Source: Harmothoe impar
Taxonomy: Eukaryota; Annelida; Polychaeta; Phyllodocida; Polynoidae
DNA length: 64,000 bases
Direction of reading: 5' to 3'
NCBI GenBank assembly: GCA_947462335.1
Contig: OX381704.1
Location: forward strand, 28,543,955 to 28,607,954
The notes below the pieces were generated by a model. It ran no database searches. It was given only the letters and a program-made list of their open reading frames with translations, and was not told the DNA's origin. Shown one piece after another: positions 42,526-55,705 of the stretch (its first letter is position 1; each line of letters starts with the position of its first letter). Both the position numbers and the translations under genes were made by a program.

Positions 42526-43980
42526 GAGGGTGAAGTCGATCTGGAGGATGAGAGAATTTAATTCAATTGCCTCAGGAAATTCTGAATTAAGTATATGAGG
42601 AACAGTCTTGCATGGATACATCTGCAAGGATATCCATTTCATGTACGTGTGTGTATCCCCGACCCCTGACGTATAACATCTCCTTTTACTTTGTGTGCGA
42701 TATTCGGGGCAGTCTGGGCTTCGGAAAGTGAGTTTAAGATTATAGCTAGTCGTCACATCGAGGAGTGAGCGCCCACTATATCTATCACTATCTGTATCTG
42801 CCCATGTCCTGTTATTTATGTGCTGAGTCTCCCAACTTCTCCTACTCACCCTCTCATCTACCCCATGCCAGCACTCCCCTGCACACAACGCCTAGTCACT
42901 CCATCACAGTTATTCATAACGAGCGACCTCTTCACCTCCGGCTTCGTTTGTGTCTCTCTGCGCGGCACTGGGGATCCCTACGAAAGTAGTTCCTTCACGG
43001 CTTTCATGTTTGATCGCTGGTCACCAGGGGCAGTGCAGTCACCCGGCCGTGTAATGTACTAGGGAAGTGAGGGCCGAGGGAGGCACCATCAGTAAGTGTA
43101 GGGGACAGGTCGGGCTGATTTGGGAGTCTGGGCGTGTTCAAACTGAGAAGGTTGGGATGTCTTCATGTTTTAGGGGGATGAGGTTATCATGTGTAGGCTG
43201 CGTTTAGAAGTGTGCCCCTATAAGATTGAATAATATCACGTGGAAAGTGAGAGCTAGTACCTATAGGGAAGGGAAGGACGTCGATGTTAAGGTAATGGTT
43301 TGGTACTGATCAGTTCATTAATTTCTCCGTTGCGGTATGTTCCATTCCGGTTGGGGGGAGGGGGTATGAGTTAACCATTTCTAGTATAACAGAAATTTCA
43401 GAACAGGCCCAATTCAACTCGCATAATTCTCTCATGTATGACCTTTCTTGAAATCGTTATTATATCAACATACAGAAATCTGTTTGGATTCAAGCCCACA
43501 GCCACATGGATGAATGTTCATCAGAAGATGTATGTTGCTACTTATTAATGAAACAAATGACGTATACGAGCTAAGCTATTTAGTGGATGACCCTGAGGTC
43601 ACGCCCTTTCCCTCTCCTTCATATCATGGATATTGTTTCAATAGTTTTACTGAATGTGGGTGAAAGGGTTTTAGTGACAGCCTGTAGCCCATCCATGTCT
43701 CCTTGGTTTGACAGACTGACTGTCAGAAAGCATGATACATGACCGCCAGGGGGAGGGCATTTGTCGACATTTCAGATAACTCATACCGATCTATACAGGA
43801 GACCTGCTGTTGCAGCTCAGGGTATATTTTCATTTACTAATCAATAGATATTGTAAGATAAATATATCACACAAAACCCAACACAAGGAATTTCAAGTTT
43901 TTCGATTTTTTTTTGAAGTCTTTAAGTTGAAGACATTTTTAGGATTTTTTTGGAGTTTTTGTTGAGTGATCTTTTATAAA
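42526..43980. other. non-coding stretch, one CTCF-like motif
   Basis: CCGCCAGGGGGAGG at 43,743-43,756 matches 12 of 14 CTCF core positions. The CpG-bearing patch at 42,915-43,060 has no exon signature. No gene could be supported. Confidence 0.4.
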
Positions 43981-43982
43981 TT

Positions 43983-44027
43983 GCGACGTTTCGAGTTATT
44001 AATAACTCTTCTTCAGGCATAAGATGC
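43983..44027 (-). ncRNA. degenerate hammerhead-like core
   Basis: Minus strand: GCATCTTATGC can form helix I, CTGAAGA matches the CUGANGA core, the palindrome GAGTTATTAATAACTC forms helix II, and GAAAC follows as in the GAAA core. Penelope-like elements and retrozymes carry such motifs near their ends. The required NUH cleavage triplet and a helix III partner are not found upstream, so this copy is probably inactive or only hammerhead-like. It lies about 420 bp downstream of the minus-strand ORF ending at 44,450. Confidence 0.4.
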
Positions 44028-44449
44028 TTAAATGAGAGCAACAGTGCCTCTGAAATACTAAAAATGATCAGTTATTTTATGGTTACCATGGTGATAATAT
44101 GACAACAAACTGTATCATAGCAACATCAAATGATCACATTTTGAGCGGTACATAGACATTTTTGGACTTTGTGGGTTTCTCATAACATTAATATAACAGT
44201 ATATACCAGTACATAGGACCATACATGCGGTGCCCGTATGATTATAACAACAATTACAACAGTAAGAGACTACTTATAAATTGACTATGTAATAACTAGA
44301 AGGTGCTCAGGTAGCCTTATATGACTTAAAATGGACGCTTGGGTAGTCCATTAAAAAAATTAACATGCAAGCATGAATTATTTAGTTGTGGAATTATCGT
44401 CAGCCAAATGTTGTTGGTGTTAGTTGGGCAGTGTTTGGTTGCAGTGTTC

Positions 44450-45376
44450 TTAGTAGCCTCTATCCCGCATGCCCTGCATCATAGAGCTGGCCACATGCCT
44501 GTTCAGAGTGAAGATGACGTCGTACATCTTGTAGAGGAGGCTCCTGGTGTTAGTGGTTCTTTGGTGAGGGGTTGTCGGTGTTTCCTGGGCAGTGTTATTT
44601 TGGCGGTACTGGATTTGGTTATTGGTGTGATATCTGTCATGTGCTTGGTGTTGCTGTCTGTCAGTGCTAGCCCGGTTGGTGTTGTTATCCCAACGGTATC
44701 TAGGGTCCCAGTTGTTTTGATGTGGTCTTGAGTCTTGGTAATCTGGTCTTGCCAGTCTTGAGTGCACTGGTGCTCTCGGGGGTGGTGGGTGCACTACACT
44801 GACTATCCTGCGTGGTGGGGTCTGTACTACCTCACTGGTCTTGCTACTTTTGTCCTCATCAGTGTTTATTTGCAGCATTTCTTCTAGTCTGGATAGAGGA
44901 TTTTTTGTTGGTGTTTTCTTGGATTTGTTGGTTTTGTTGGGTTTTTTGTTGTCTCTCTTGGTGTTTTCTGTTTTGGAGAATCTTCTCTTCTTGGCCGGTG
45001 GAGTTTCAGGGGCATTGCTGGACTCCGAGGAGGATGACTCTGATTCTGAGGCTGAGGCTGATGAGTCAGACGATGAGTCAGAGGATGAAGATGAGTCTGA
45101 TCCGAAGAGGTCTTGCCTAATTGTTGATTTTGTTGTTGTTGATGTTGTTGCCTTGTCAGTGATATCGATGATGGGCTTGTCAGTAATGTCAAATATGGGC
45201 CTACGTGTAACTGTGCTGGTGATTAGAGACTGTTTCTTCTTGGTACCAGGAAGTGCTGGTGTTGTCCTTTTTCTCTCACAGGGATCTTTCTCTGGTGGGT
45301 CAATCAGTAGTATTTTTCTGGCAACCGGTGTTTCTGTGGTGTCCTCTATACCCAGTAGATCTTGGCTGGTTGGCAT
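44450..45376 (-). CDS. unrecognised basic/Ser-rich ORF, possible retroelement ORF1
   Basis: Reading from the first ATG (45,376) gives 308 residues. The frame is open about 60 bp further upstream, from a TGA, without another ATG. An acidic/Thr region is followed by a Ser/Asp/Glu-rich run at about 93-120, a basic KKRR-type segment at about 129-132 and Lys/Asn-rich sequence to about 160. A Pro/Arg/Gln/Asn-rich tail ends in an amphipathic C-terminus (about 279-295). The length and single intact frame in gene-poor DNA suggest a real or recently lost gene. The hammerhead-like motif downstream on the same strand hints at a Penelope-like or related retroelement. No RT, nuclease or zinc knuckle is seen, and host intrinsically disordered protein is the alternative. 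Confidence 0.45.
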   Translation of the reverse strand: MPTSQDLLGIEDTTETPVARKILLIDPPEKDPCERKRTTPALPGTKKKQSLITSTVTRRPIFDITDKPIIDITDKATTSTTTKSTIRQDLFGSDSSSSSDSSSDSSASASESESSSSESSNAPETPPAKKRRFSKTENTKRDNKKPNKTNKSKKTPTKNPLSRLEEMLQINTDEDKSSKTSEVVQTPPRRIVSVVHPPPPRAPVHSRLARPDYQDSRPHQNNWDPRYRWDNNTNRASTDRQQHQAHDRYHTNNQIQYRQNNTAQETPTTPHQRTTNTRSLLYKMYDVIFTLNRHVASSMMQGMRDRGY

Positions 45377-45499
45377 GTCCAAGGGTGGATTTATTGGAGA
45401 TTCCACTTGTGTTTTGTTGGGAGCCTCAATAGATAAATCTTTGTGTCAATTTGTCCCTGAGCATGCCAGTGAACTTGTTCATAATACATCACTTGTAAT

Positions 45500-46080
45500 A
45501 TGATATGAACGGTTAAATAAATCAAAATTTGAAAAAATAAAAACTGAAGTCGTATTGTGTTTCCCGCTTTCCAAAATATGGAGGACAAGACCTATCACCG
45601 ATGCAGTATTGGCCTTTCATGGCTGAGAAACCATGGTACACTAGTTATAGAATGATGTACCATAAATGTAAATTATAGCAACAATTAAAATTATATATGT
45701 TACAATGAACAATGCTTTATAAGTATTCTGAACTAAAGTGTGGAGCTAGGAAATTGACCTTGTTTTGTTGACTGCCAAGCTAGTGACACCCAGAAAGGAA
45801 ACAATTTGACACTCTTACTCCCAAAAGTGGGACCATTTAATTTTGTCAGAATTATCCAGTACATATTAGCATTTTAAATGAGCCAAAACTTCAATCTGAG
45901 AAATTGACCTTGTTTAAGCTGCCTACATTCTTCTCAGTATAAATTAAGTAAGCGTGTCGGAATAATTCCAAAGAGGCATAAGATAAACCGTGCAACGGTT
46001 TTTTGCGAAAGGTGGTGTCATTTAGTTCTTCATGATGCTATTTTATCAACAATAATAGGCAGTGAAAACATAAAATATGG
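45500..46080. other. non-coding stretch, nothing recognised
   Basis: No gene or element could be supported upstream (minus sense) of the Ser-rich ORF. Confidence 0.45.
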
Positions 46081-49000
46081 ATAATGGGCCCAAAGAACTG
46101 AGGTAATACCAAGGCCGTAGACCTCCAGCCTCACGTGTCTGGCTAAATTACATTCTACCCACTCAATCCAGACATAAAATCTCAACTGTCACCAGAGAAC
46201 GGAGATAAATGGCATGCTATTTTCTGGGTAACGTGATTCTACCTCTCCATATCCAATAATATGCCATTTTTTGAGTATTTATTGTCCACTTATACATTCC
46301 CCATGATTATGAAAACTGTGCCCGGCTGGCTATGTTACCCTTCAAGCGAAATTGGACCTCTTTAGGAAAATGGTAGCACACAATTCAGGACTGCTGTGAC
46401 TGAACAGAATATATAGCTCTTACCGACTCCAATAAAAGAATACGTGGGTGAAAGTTGTGCTAGACATTGACACCTATCATGTTCCTGATATCATTTCATT
46501 GAAGAATAAAGAAAAGACTGGTTGAACAAAGAGATAAAGGGACAAAGAGTGAGACAACAGCAATTTTGATAGAGAATCATCGATAAAATGGGCCGGTGAT
46601 GGATATTGTGTCACGCAACTGGATGCCTTTACATAATAAAACATACAGGCAGGGTGATGACATTATGCTGTTATGAATTCTTGATTCAAATATCTACAGG
46701 TCACAAAAAAAAGGTTCTCATATCGCCAGGTGACGAGGGCGTTTTTACCTCTTCTTTTAGCCGGGGCCTAATTGGTAAGGAAGTTATAGGGTTCTCACAA
46801 AATTGTTGTTTATTGATCTGCTAAAGATGTGAAAATACAAGTTCCCTCTGGCCCAATGCATCGCAAACAGTGCAAGGTCTAGTTTGATACCAAATATACG
46901 TATATTCCTGTAATCTGTCAACATTTTCTTAAAAATCATATTAAAAACGCTTTTCCCAAGGAAGGAAGTATCTATACATGAGAGGAAAGACGTGGCTCTG
47001 TCCATTACGAAATACAAGTTGGATGTCCCCAAGTATTCATGCCAGAGATTGATCAGAGGTAAGTAAATAATGTAAATCCCACCCCTCAAGTAAATGTCTT
47101 TAGAAGAGTCCCATAGGAAGCTCAGGTCTGGAGCTGCTCCTTGCCCGAAGCACGTATGTAACCCCATCACGCTAAGCCACTGTCTCTGAACAGTAATTAC
47201 TGCCATCGGCTCATGTCATTAGGTTGGCATCCAAAGCATATTATAGGAGCATGGTGGATACAATGCTGTAGAAGGACCCTTATTAGAGGACCGACCTCTC
47301 CTCCTGACCTTTATCTGTTCATTAGGAGAATAGAAGTAGATAATTGAGACACAGGAGGATCAGTCTGCTTTTGTTTAGGGGTAAATATGCACTGGAGTAG
47401 TAGAAGATGGCATATGTATATTACTGACCCCCACCCTCTGGGGCAAATCTTCTGACAAACAAGACCTTCGGCAATGGATTCTGATACAGTAAATCGTGTG
47501 TCTGAAAATAGATGTGGAACGTCCCTCAGGAATAATAAAAAAAGAAAGGCGAATGATGTTATTTCATACTGATAGATAATTCTCTCTCCAGTATGAATAC
47601 TAAGGCAGGCAGAGCTTGCACTGATTGTTTTTGAAAGTCCGGATCAAATTATTGTTCAGAGGTTGAAATTACTTTTAAATTATTATTACAAAAACAGGTG
47701 GAAGTCTTTCACATCATTGTTGTCGCATTCTATTGAGTCAGTGATGATCAATCTAAAATGAATTCAATAATTCTCTGTCACAGGCAAATCATGTGTGAAA
47801 CGTCTGTGTGCAGAACAAGTTAGAAGCACACACCATAAAGGCTGAAATGTAATCAATACAGTATTTACACAAAACAATGCAAACACATTTGGGGCTAGAC
47901 CAAATACAGACAATTGATTAGGCAAGCCACTGACAGTGTCTAATTCACAGAGGGGTTTCCTTTGTGGTGGAACTACACCATTTTACATTAGGCAAAAGCA
48001 AGGTACCAATACATGAGGTATTATCATTGATAAAACACAGGAGTGTGTGTTGTCTACACAGTGTTGTGACCATACCAAACCAGATACAACATCAAAGGTT
48101 ATCATCATATTAATGACACCAAAAGTTTGGTACAGATTACATCATCATAATGTCCTCCAATATTCTTCATGGCTGCATAACGGCTCACTATTTGACAAGG
48201 GGTATTGTTAAGTGTCCCAAACCGTCTGGAGATGCCTCTTGTCCCTATGTCTGGTGGACTAGTTATTCTGTTGACAATCTCAATTGACCATCCTCACTAA
48301 ACTCCTTAGGGTAACTGTCCAAATCGTAGCCTGCACAGTCCATTATGATTTTGCATGAATTAAACTAATTAGGTCAAACTAAAAAGTCGAATTCTGGTGT
48401 AATTCTATTCACATGAGTTATTCCTATAAGAACTGACCATTTTTGAATATATATGGGTGTTTTTGCCATCATTGCCATGCTAAATGGGTTCATTTACCTG
48501 ACCTAATTTAATATGCTAATTAGGGGCCTTGATATGCCAGAACTGCCCCAAGCATATTCCGATTCTCTGGACGAAACTGAATAAAAATCACTCATTGTGC
48601 CTTTCTGTCACAGTTTGTTGTTATTTGTTTTAAACAGTTTACACCTTCTCCGAAAGAGGAAAGCCCCTTCATCACAACATTACTCAAGCCTATGCCACAT
48701 AGTCTTTAACAGTGACCTCATATATTTTTCTTTCTTAAAAGAGAAAAATAGTTACAATTCCCCTTGCTTCCAGCATTTTGAACCCTATTCTATTCCTGTC
48801 TATCACCCACATTCCCTATCCTTGCATTGTTTGCCACCAGGCAGGCTATTGGAGGGTAAATCTATTGAAAACTGCTCTAGTAGGTATGACTCTGGGAGCT
48901 ACACTGGTTATAGGTATTGCCGCAGTATGTTATGGACGACAGAAAAGCCAGTGAAACAACCCCATAGTTCAAGTAATAACCACCAGATGACAGTGTAATC

Positions 49001-49760
49001 TAACTGGCTGCCCGACAAGCACCAAGGGTTATATGAATAATTATCATTAACCGCTAAAGGCATAATCTAGGGAATGACGGCCTTTGATCAGTTGATATGG
49101 TGTAAATAACTCAGACATTATGCAACAGACTATCACACCTAACTGTCAATCCCTCAACCATGATTGTATTTCTCTTGCCAATTTGACCGTCCAATGGTGA
49201 GCACAATGGCAACTATCAAGACATTATTCAATTACGGTAATAAAGTAACCACTAGAGACTGGTCACCCACATTAATAGGAAAAATGAATTCTGTCCACCA
49301 AAAGCATACTGGCCCTGAATATTGGTCACCACAAAGGTCAATATGGTGTGTGTATGCCGCTGAGATCCCAGAGAATGCGATGTTCTGATTATAATTCACA
49401 CACTTGGTCCTGGCAATGATCGATCTGCCCATCACCCGTCGCCTGTCCTGTCAGATAATTGGCTAGTGTCCACCTACGTCCTCTGGTGGGCCACTGCTGG
49501 GGATAGCCTCGTGGCCCCATGGTAAGGCAGTTCTATGTTAGGACCTGCCTCTGCCACCTACCTGTAGAAAGCAACACCTCTATGTATTAACCAGGGACTG
49601 GGAGTGACAACTAGGTGTGGGGTGAGGGTGGCAGGTTGTATTTGGTAGGTGATGGAGGGCAACTCCAGCAGCTCCAGAGGGCAGTGTGCACAAGGGGACA
49701 CTTTGTAAGTTGTTAGTATTGATGCTTTGCTAAAACGGAAATAATGCGGATATCAAAGTA
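46080..49760 (+). repeat. diverged segmental duplication, copy A
   Basis: Aligns in order with 52,460-55,350. Anchors are 46,151-46,330 with 52,531-52,710, 47,245-47,350 with 52,970-53,075, 47,600-48,110 with 53,560-54,030, 49,395-49,500 with 54,930-55,030, and 49,612-49,735 with 55,207-55,335. About 400 bp near 46,800-47,200 is extra in this copy. The anchors contain indels and stops and show no codon pattern. The 133-residue frame at 48,597-48,998 is not shared and has no domain. Confidence 0.7.
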
Positions 49761-50574
49761 TATTTCGACCATAGGTTTTTGCCGTGTAAAGCAAAAATAG
49801 GTGACTTCAGGCAATTTGACCCTAGCTTAAAATAAGGGCTGACCCTAGCATTTCTTCAAAATATTTTATTCATCACCTTTTTTTTCATTCATATTAAAAA
49901 AAAATCTAGATTAAGGAAATTTCTGGTCAAGAAGAACACATTCTCATTGATTCCCAGTGGCCTAATAAACTGTCTAACCCCAGGAAATTGTTTCTTTACA
50001 GAAGTATCCAGCAAACGTGGGATAATCATTCCTAGATACTGGAGAAATCACTGAGTCATCCTGATGACCCGCAGGTCAATGCGGTGAATCAGGACCCTAT
50101 CCTTTCTCCCGGTTCCTTGTTGTAGGTTCTCTAAGGTACATCATGTCTATTTTGCCATACCGGACCAGGCAATTGTAATTATGTTGTTAAGCAACTGTCT
50201 TACCGCCTTCTCCAGTCACCTTGCTCTCCTTACATCTCTTGAAACCCTTGTTACAATTCCATCTCTTCCTACCAGCCATTTTATCCCTTGACTACCACAG
50301 CTTCTTCAGCACACCATTGCTCAATCTAATTGAACCCAAGCCCTACGGACACTGTTGACAGGTTCTGCCGACTGCAATAGAGGCAGCGACAGCCAAGATT
50401 AAGAATAGATGCGGAGGAATCTTAAAAATGGACAAGGGAAACATCTGCCCATGCCACAGGGGACGACACAATTCCCCCGCTGGCCTGCCTGTTTGGCAAT
50501 GCAATCAATTCAGGGAGGGGAGCATCTTGAGGGCTGGCCACGTGCCTGGCATGCCGACTCCTGCCTGTCCAACC

Positions 50575-51010
50575 CCACCTTACACACCTAGTCACCTACC
50601 AGTACTACAGTACTAACCCTCTGTCTAACGCCACCTCACACCCAGTCACTCACCAGTACTACAGTACTAACCCTCTGTCTAACCCCATCTCACAGCCAGA
50701 CACTCACCAGTACTAGAGTACTAACCCTCTCTCTAGCTCCACCTCACACCCATCCACTCACCAGCACTACAGTACTAAATGTCTGTCTAACTACACCTTA
50801 CACACCCATGGAAGTGCCAGAACACTTAGACAGGAGCTTGGTAATGTAGTACTGCAGCACCATCCCTCTGTCTAACCCCACTTCATACACCTAGGCAATC
50901 GCCAGTACCACAGTAAACTAACCCCTCTAACCCCACCTTCCACACCCACTCACTCAGACCTACTACAATACTAACTCCCTGTCTACCGCATCCCTGTTAC
51001 ACACCCGGTC
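50575..51010. repeat. degenerate minisatellite, about 54-bp unit
   Basis: CACTCACCAGTACTACAGTACTAACCCTCTGTCTAACCCCAC-type sequence (unit shown as CACTCACCAG ... CTGTCTAACC) recurs at about 50,591, 50,646, 50,699 and 50,754, then decays. A trace of it (CACTCACCAGTACCACAG) appears near 54,836 in copy B of the segmental duplication. Confidence 0.75.
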
Positions 51011-51110
51011 ACTATATCCAGTTATGCAGTACTAAACTCAAAACCCAATAGGGTTCTAAAGTGTTCACTACTGAACACTTTAACTAACCTGATGCTCACA
51101 GGGTGATCTA

Positions 51111-51724
51111 CACTGAAAACCCAGAGCAAGGAGCCTAGTCGTTATGACGACCTAGGTAGTCATAATGAATAATGGCAGATGGAGTGGAGAATGGTGTATG
51201 AATATAGTCTCTAATTAGTTCACTTCTTAATGAGAGACATCCTTTTCACATATTTGGTGTAGTCTTGATTGAACTAAGTAGCATTACTTGTTATAAATAA
51301 GTTGCCAATGGGTGAGAATGATGGCCCCAGAGGTATAGAGACCACTCTGCTCCCTGTCACCAGTATATATCTCAAGACAGATATAGTTATGCAAAATGTT
51401 AAAACCAGGTGGCAGTAGTGTGCCATAAGTAGCAAGTGAGGAATAGAATTATGTACCATAGGGTAGTCATTGGGACAACCTAGGACTTGAGAGTTGTCAC
51501 TACTGATGACTTTAGGTCTTCAAGTAGACAATACCTAAATTGACAACCTTAAGGTAGTCATTCTGACTACCTAAATATTGTGACTACCTAAGGTCGTCAT
51601 TATGACAACTTTGGTCTGAATGGCTCAGATGGGTAGTCACAATGACGACATAATGTGGTCACTTTGACTACCTAAAGTTGTCAGTTTTGGTATTGTCAAA
51701 ATGACGACCCTGAGGTTTTCAGTG
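51111..51724. mobile_element. TA-flanked TIR element, CACTGAAAACC termini (614 bp)
   Basis: CACTGAAAACC and GGTTTTCAGTG are 11-bp inverted ends flanked by TA (51,109-51,110 and 51,725-51,726). Sub-terminal regions reiterate GTCATTATGAC, GTAGTCA and GACGACCT in both orientations. The centre carries an ordinary AT-rich stretch. It is non-coding and related to 25,127-25,800. Confidence 0.8.
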
Positions 51725-51726
51725 TA

Positions 51727-52460
51727 CCAGGGTTCTCACAATGACCACCTTACAAAGTTACCATTGTGTGTGTTGATTAAAACCACAAATATTGTCATTA
51801 TGGGATCTCTTGCATTCCTATTTTCATTTAGACACATTTCTGAGGTAGTACAATATAAATAATCATGGATGATCACAGATTTACTTACAGTGGCTTGTCC
51901 ACAATGTCCTGCAAGCTGTGACCTCAGTGTAGTGAGCAGGCCCTGGATCTAGTCTCTAGGCCATGACCACCCAGTGAACACCCAACATCACTGAAAGTGG
52001 CCAAGAGTGAACACTTACGACCCAGCTAGGAGTTTCAGTGTATACCGTGCACTCAACACTTATACATGTGCAAGATTCATTTTGTCTGTGCGATTCAGAC
52101 CAAGGCACCCATACTAACTATTATACCGCAAATGACAACATGTACAATGCATTTAGGTGACATACAGTAATGTCTGTAAAATTGATACATTGATAGTTGT
52201 AATAGCAACAGCGCCGGTCTGGTTTGGGCCCACAATTGTATTTATCCGAATCCCGTTATCATTGGAGTGGCATTGTATACCCGAACAGGAAAGGTTTTGA
52301 TGATTAAAAACAATAAATTATATTGTTTTTATATAGCAAAAGATTATAGAATAGCGAGACCATATCTATTAGAAAGGATTGGTTTAGTGGGTAAACTGAT
52401 TTAGAAAAAAACTCAGTCGAGATGTAGTATTTACCATCAAATGCACAATAACAATCAATG
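51727..52460. other. non-coding stretch, nothing recognised
   Basis: No gene or element could be supported between the TIR element and copy B. Confidence 0.45.
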
Positions 52461-55350
52461 TTCAAAGAAATGAGGTACTACCATGACTCTCTTATTGGCA
52501 ATTTTTGTCTCCAGCCTGTCCTCTCTGCTATTACATTCCGCCCACTTCATCCTTACATAAAATGAGATAACTAGCATTATATGTTCTGGATACTATATTC
52601 TACATCTCGCTTTCCAATAATAAGCAATTTCTTGAATACTGTTGTCCATTTGCACTTTCCCTATGGCCATGATAACTGTGCTGTATTTAGAAGAGATACA
52701 GAGACAAATGCCAACGCCCATTGATACCTTCTCTGACGTATTTCACGAGTGAATTACGTCAGAGACAGTATCAATGTACTTGTTATTTGTATTTACTTAA
52801 TTTGAAGCCATTGAATGAGGGAAAGGCGTCTTTCTCTTAGCCCATGGTTACGGCTACATTAAATTCAATGGGGGCATCGAATACGGCGCTTCTAGTACTT
52901 AAACATAGTACATCTTGTATCTCAAAGGAATAAATGGCCATCTCATATCATTTAGTATCTGAAGGGTATTTTAGGAGCATTGTGGATGCTAGAGAAGGAC
53001 TCTTAATAGAAGGCCTATTTCTCCTTCTGACCTTTTATATGTTCATGAAGAGAATAGCAATAAGTATTTGAGACATAGGCTGGAGATTTTATAAGTACAT
53101 ATAAATCTGTAATAAAAGTCAGAAATGTAATATGTATAATGTTGTTAATGACCTTACAAACAATTTAAATATTCACATGTATGTCTACAAATAGTGTCCA
53201 AACAGTTTCTAACTAAGCGCCAAGCTACAATCACAGCATTATTGGGCTCCTGCCTCCATATATGACGTCTGAAAATCCCCTTCATGTAAAACTATTTCTC
53301 ATCTGCAAACACTTACTCAACCCATAGCTTTTTATGTGATAAACCTAATAACTGAGGTAGTATAACAATTTTGGGTCGTCCTTTTGAAAGACTAAATCAG
53401 TGTCTGAATGACTCTCATAATTTCTCTCAGATGTCGGATAAAATTATCATGGTTGTCTGATTTTGAATTCCAAAGGAGATGAAATCGAAACCTGTGTTGT
53501 AGCATAGAAAATAGCCGGATGAAAGCAGGTTCTTTTTGTAATGATCAATATTTCAGAGATTGCTCTGGGAGTCCAGATCAAATTATTGCCATGGCCTGAA
53601 ATGACTTTGAAGTTATTGTTACAAAAACTCTCTTTGTCTCTATTGACATGTTATATTAGATCTGCGATAATCAATCTGATATAAATTCAATAATTCTTTA
53701 TCACAGGAAATCCATGTATGATTCTCTGTGTGGAGAAGAAGTTAGAAGCGCACACTACAAAGATCAAAATACAATCAGGATACTGTTTACATTTAACACT
53801 GAAAAACATATTTGGTTACAAGTTCCAAAACTCCAAATCGATTAGGTAAATCACTGACAATGTCTAATTCACAGAGACGGATTCCTTTTAGTATGGAATT
53901 ACAGCAGGTTAGCTCAGGCAAAAAGCAAAGAATCAATAGTATAGTATTACACATGTCTGTTGTGTGAGCTCTGCTGGGACGACGCTATAGCAGGTACAAC
54001 ATCATTAATTATCATGTGAATGAAATATTCAGAATTATAACCCCAAACATGTATGCAACAATTAATTGTCTTTTCATGGGACCTATTAATTGATGTACTC
54101 CCATTTTCAAAATACCTGCATAATAGGTCACTGCCTGTGACTAATGCTGTTGACAAGGGGTGTTGTTTAGTCTATCCTAGCAGTCGATATATGCCCTTCA
54201 CCCGCAGCTGGATCTCAGGGCTGGAGATGTCCTTTGGCTAGGACTGTAAGTCTGCTGACAAGCCCAATTGAACACGCTCACTGAGTCCTTTAGGGGGGCT
54301 AAAGCCCACACAGACGGTGCCCTCACCCTGTCTAAGAGAGAGAACAGGCCCTGCCCATACCACCATGTGACTGTCATGGCCCCACTGACCAGGGTTCCTT
54401 TCTCTTGTTCCACATCCACGACCTTCTCCATAAGAACTTTGCCTCGTCCATAGTCAATACCCACGGCATTATACTATGCCAGCATTTTTCTCTTTGAAGC
54501 CCCCAGGAAACCCATGTAAACCCTTCTGTGCATATATATACCCCTCACATTTTTTGTGACATCCCATTACTGTTGGATCCACTCTTGCCCCTCCGCATCA
54601 TTATCAAATTTTGCTATGTAAAAGGTGTTGAGATGAAAGGGTATGCATAAAGTAATTGATACATTTTTTAGATATTAAAAACGAGTGATAGACGTTTTCT
54701 GTACCCAGTAATCAGATTTTCAATGGCATTTATTATACTACTCAAACATACTAATGACCTCACACGGATGGTATGAATTGTATTATAATTAGGGGATATG
54801 TACTAACTACTTTACTAACCACACCTTAAGTTGTCACTCACCAGTACCACAGAATACTTACCTAACTATATTGATCACTACAATGTCGATTACTGTATAC
54901 CACAGATTTGTGGATGTTCTGTTTGCAATTCACACACCGCTGGCAATGATCTACCAGTCGTTATCAATCTGCCTGTCCTGCCCTGTCGGGTCAGATAATT
55001 ATCATTTGTATTGACCACCACAGCCTCTGGTTGAATACCCAGGATTCCATGGCGGCCCTACCAAGGACGCCTACACTGTAAAATGTTGGTTTTATTTTGT
55101 GTAGGTACACAGTAGAATCGACTATAGGTACACGTACAGTTTAGTGTAGGTAAACATAGAAACTATTTACACTGTATACATGTAGAAGCCTACTCCTATG
55201 ATATAACGGGTGTGGGATGAGTGAGGCAGGTGGTATGTGGTAAATGATGGAGGGTAGCTTCAGCAGCTGGAGGGCAGTGTGTCGCGAGGGGACACTTTGT
55301 GAGCTTTAAGTATAAGGGTGCTTTGCTGCAACTAAAATAAATCAGATGTC
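52460..55350 (+). repeat. diverged segmental duplication, copy B
   Basis: Partner of 46,080-49,760, same orientation, offset about 6.4 kb at the left falling to about 5.6 kb at the right because copy A holds extra sequence. It is interrupted near its right end by the MITE at 55,074-55,175. Confidence 0.7.
55074..55175. mobile_element. shortened TA-flanked MITE related to 14,576
   Basis: Begins CACTGTAAAATGTTGG after TA and contains TAGGTACACAGTAGAATC- and GTGTAGGTAAAC-like segments shared with 14,576-14,767. The right end (CTATTTACACTG) is altered and the palindromic centre is reduced. Confidence 0.6.
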
Positions 55351-55705
55351 TGTGGGTTCCAATAGCTCTTTCGTGTTTTGTTGAGGAATCTACAATGATG
55401 ATTATTTTAGTGCCCACACAGAGAGAAGTAAAGGCGTCGCCTTGCTCCTTATACAAATTGACTCTACCTCTTGCCTCTCAGTGCAGGGTCAAGTGCAGTT
55501 TGACCCTTCATGAAGAGTCAAATAAAGAATGTGTTGACTCTGATAGTAGTTGCATATGACAGTCTATACGAAATCCTGCCGGACACCGGCTATAGCCGGC
55601 TAAAAGCCTGCCGGTCCGGCAGAAAGTCTATGTCTGCCGGACCCAATGGCTGGCCCTCATCCTGGGCTACATGCCAGTTTTTACGGCATGCGAATCGGAC
55701 CATTA

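Noticed and set aside
43983..44027. Active hammerhead ribozyme
   Set aside because: The core boxes are present but the NUH cleavage site and helix III partner are missing, so only a degenerate or hammerhead-like motif is claimed.
48597..48998. 133-residue plus-strand ORF
   Set aside because: No domain, not preserved in the paralogous copy at 52.5-55.4 kb, ordinary length for chance in this composition.
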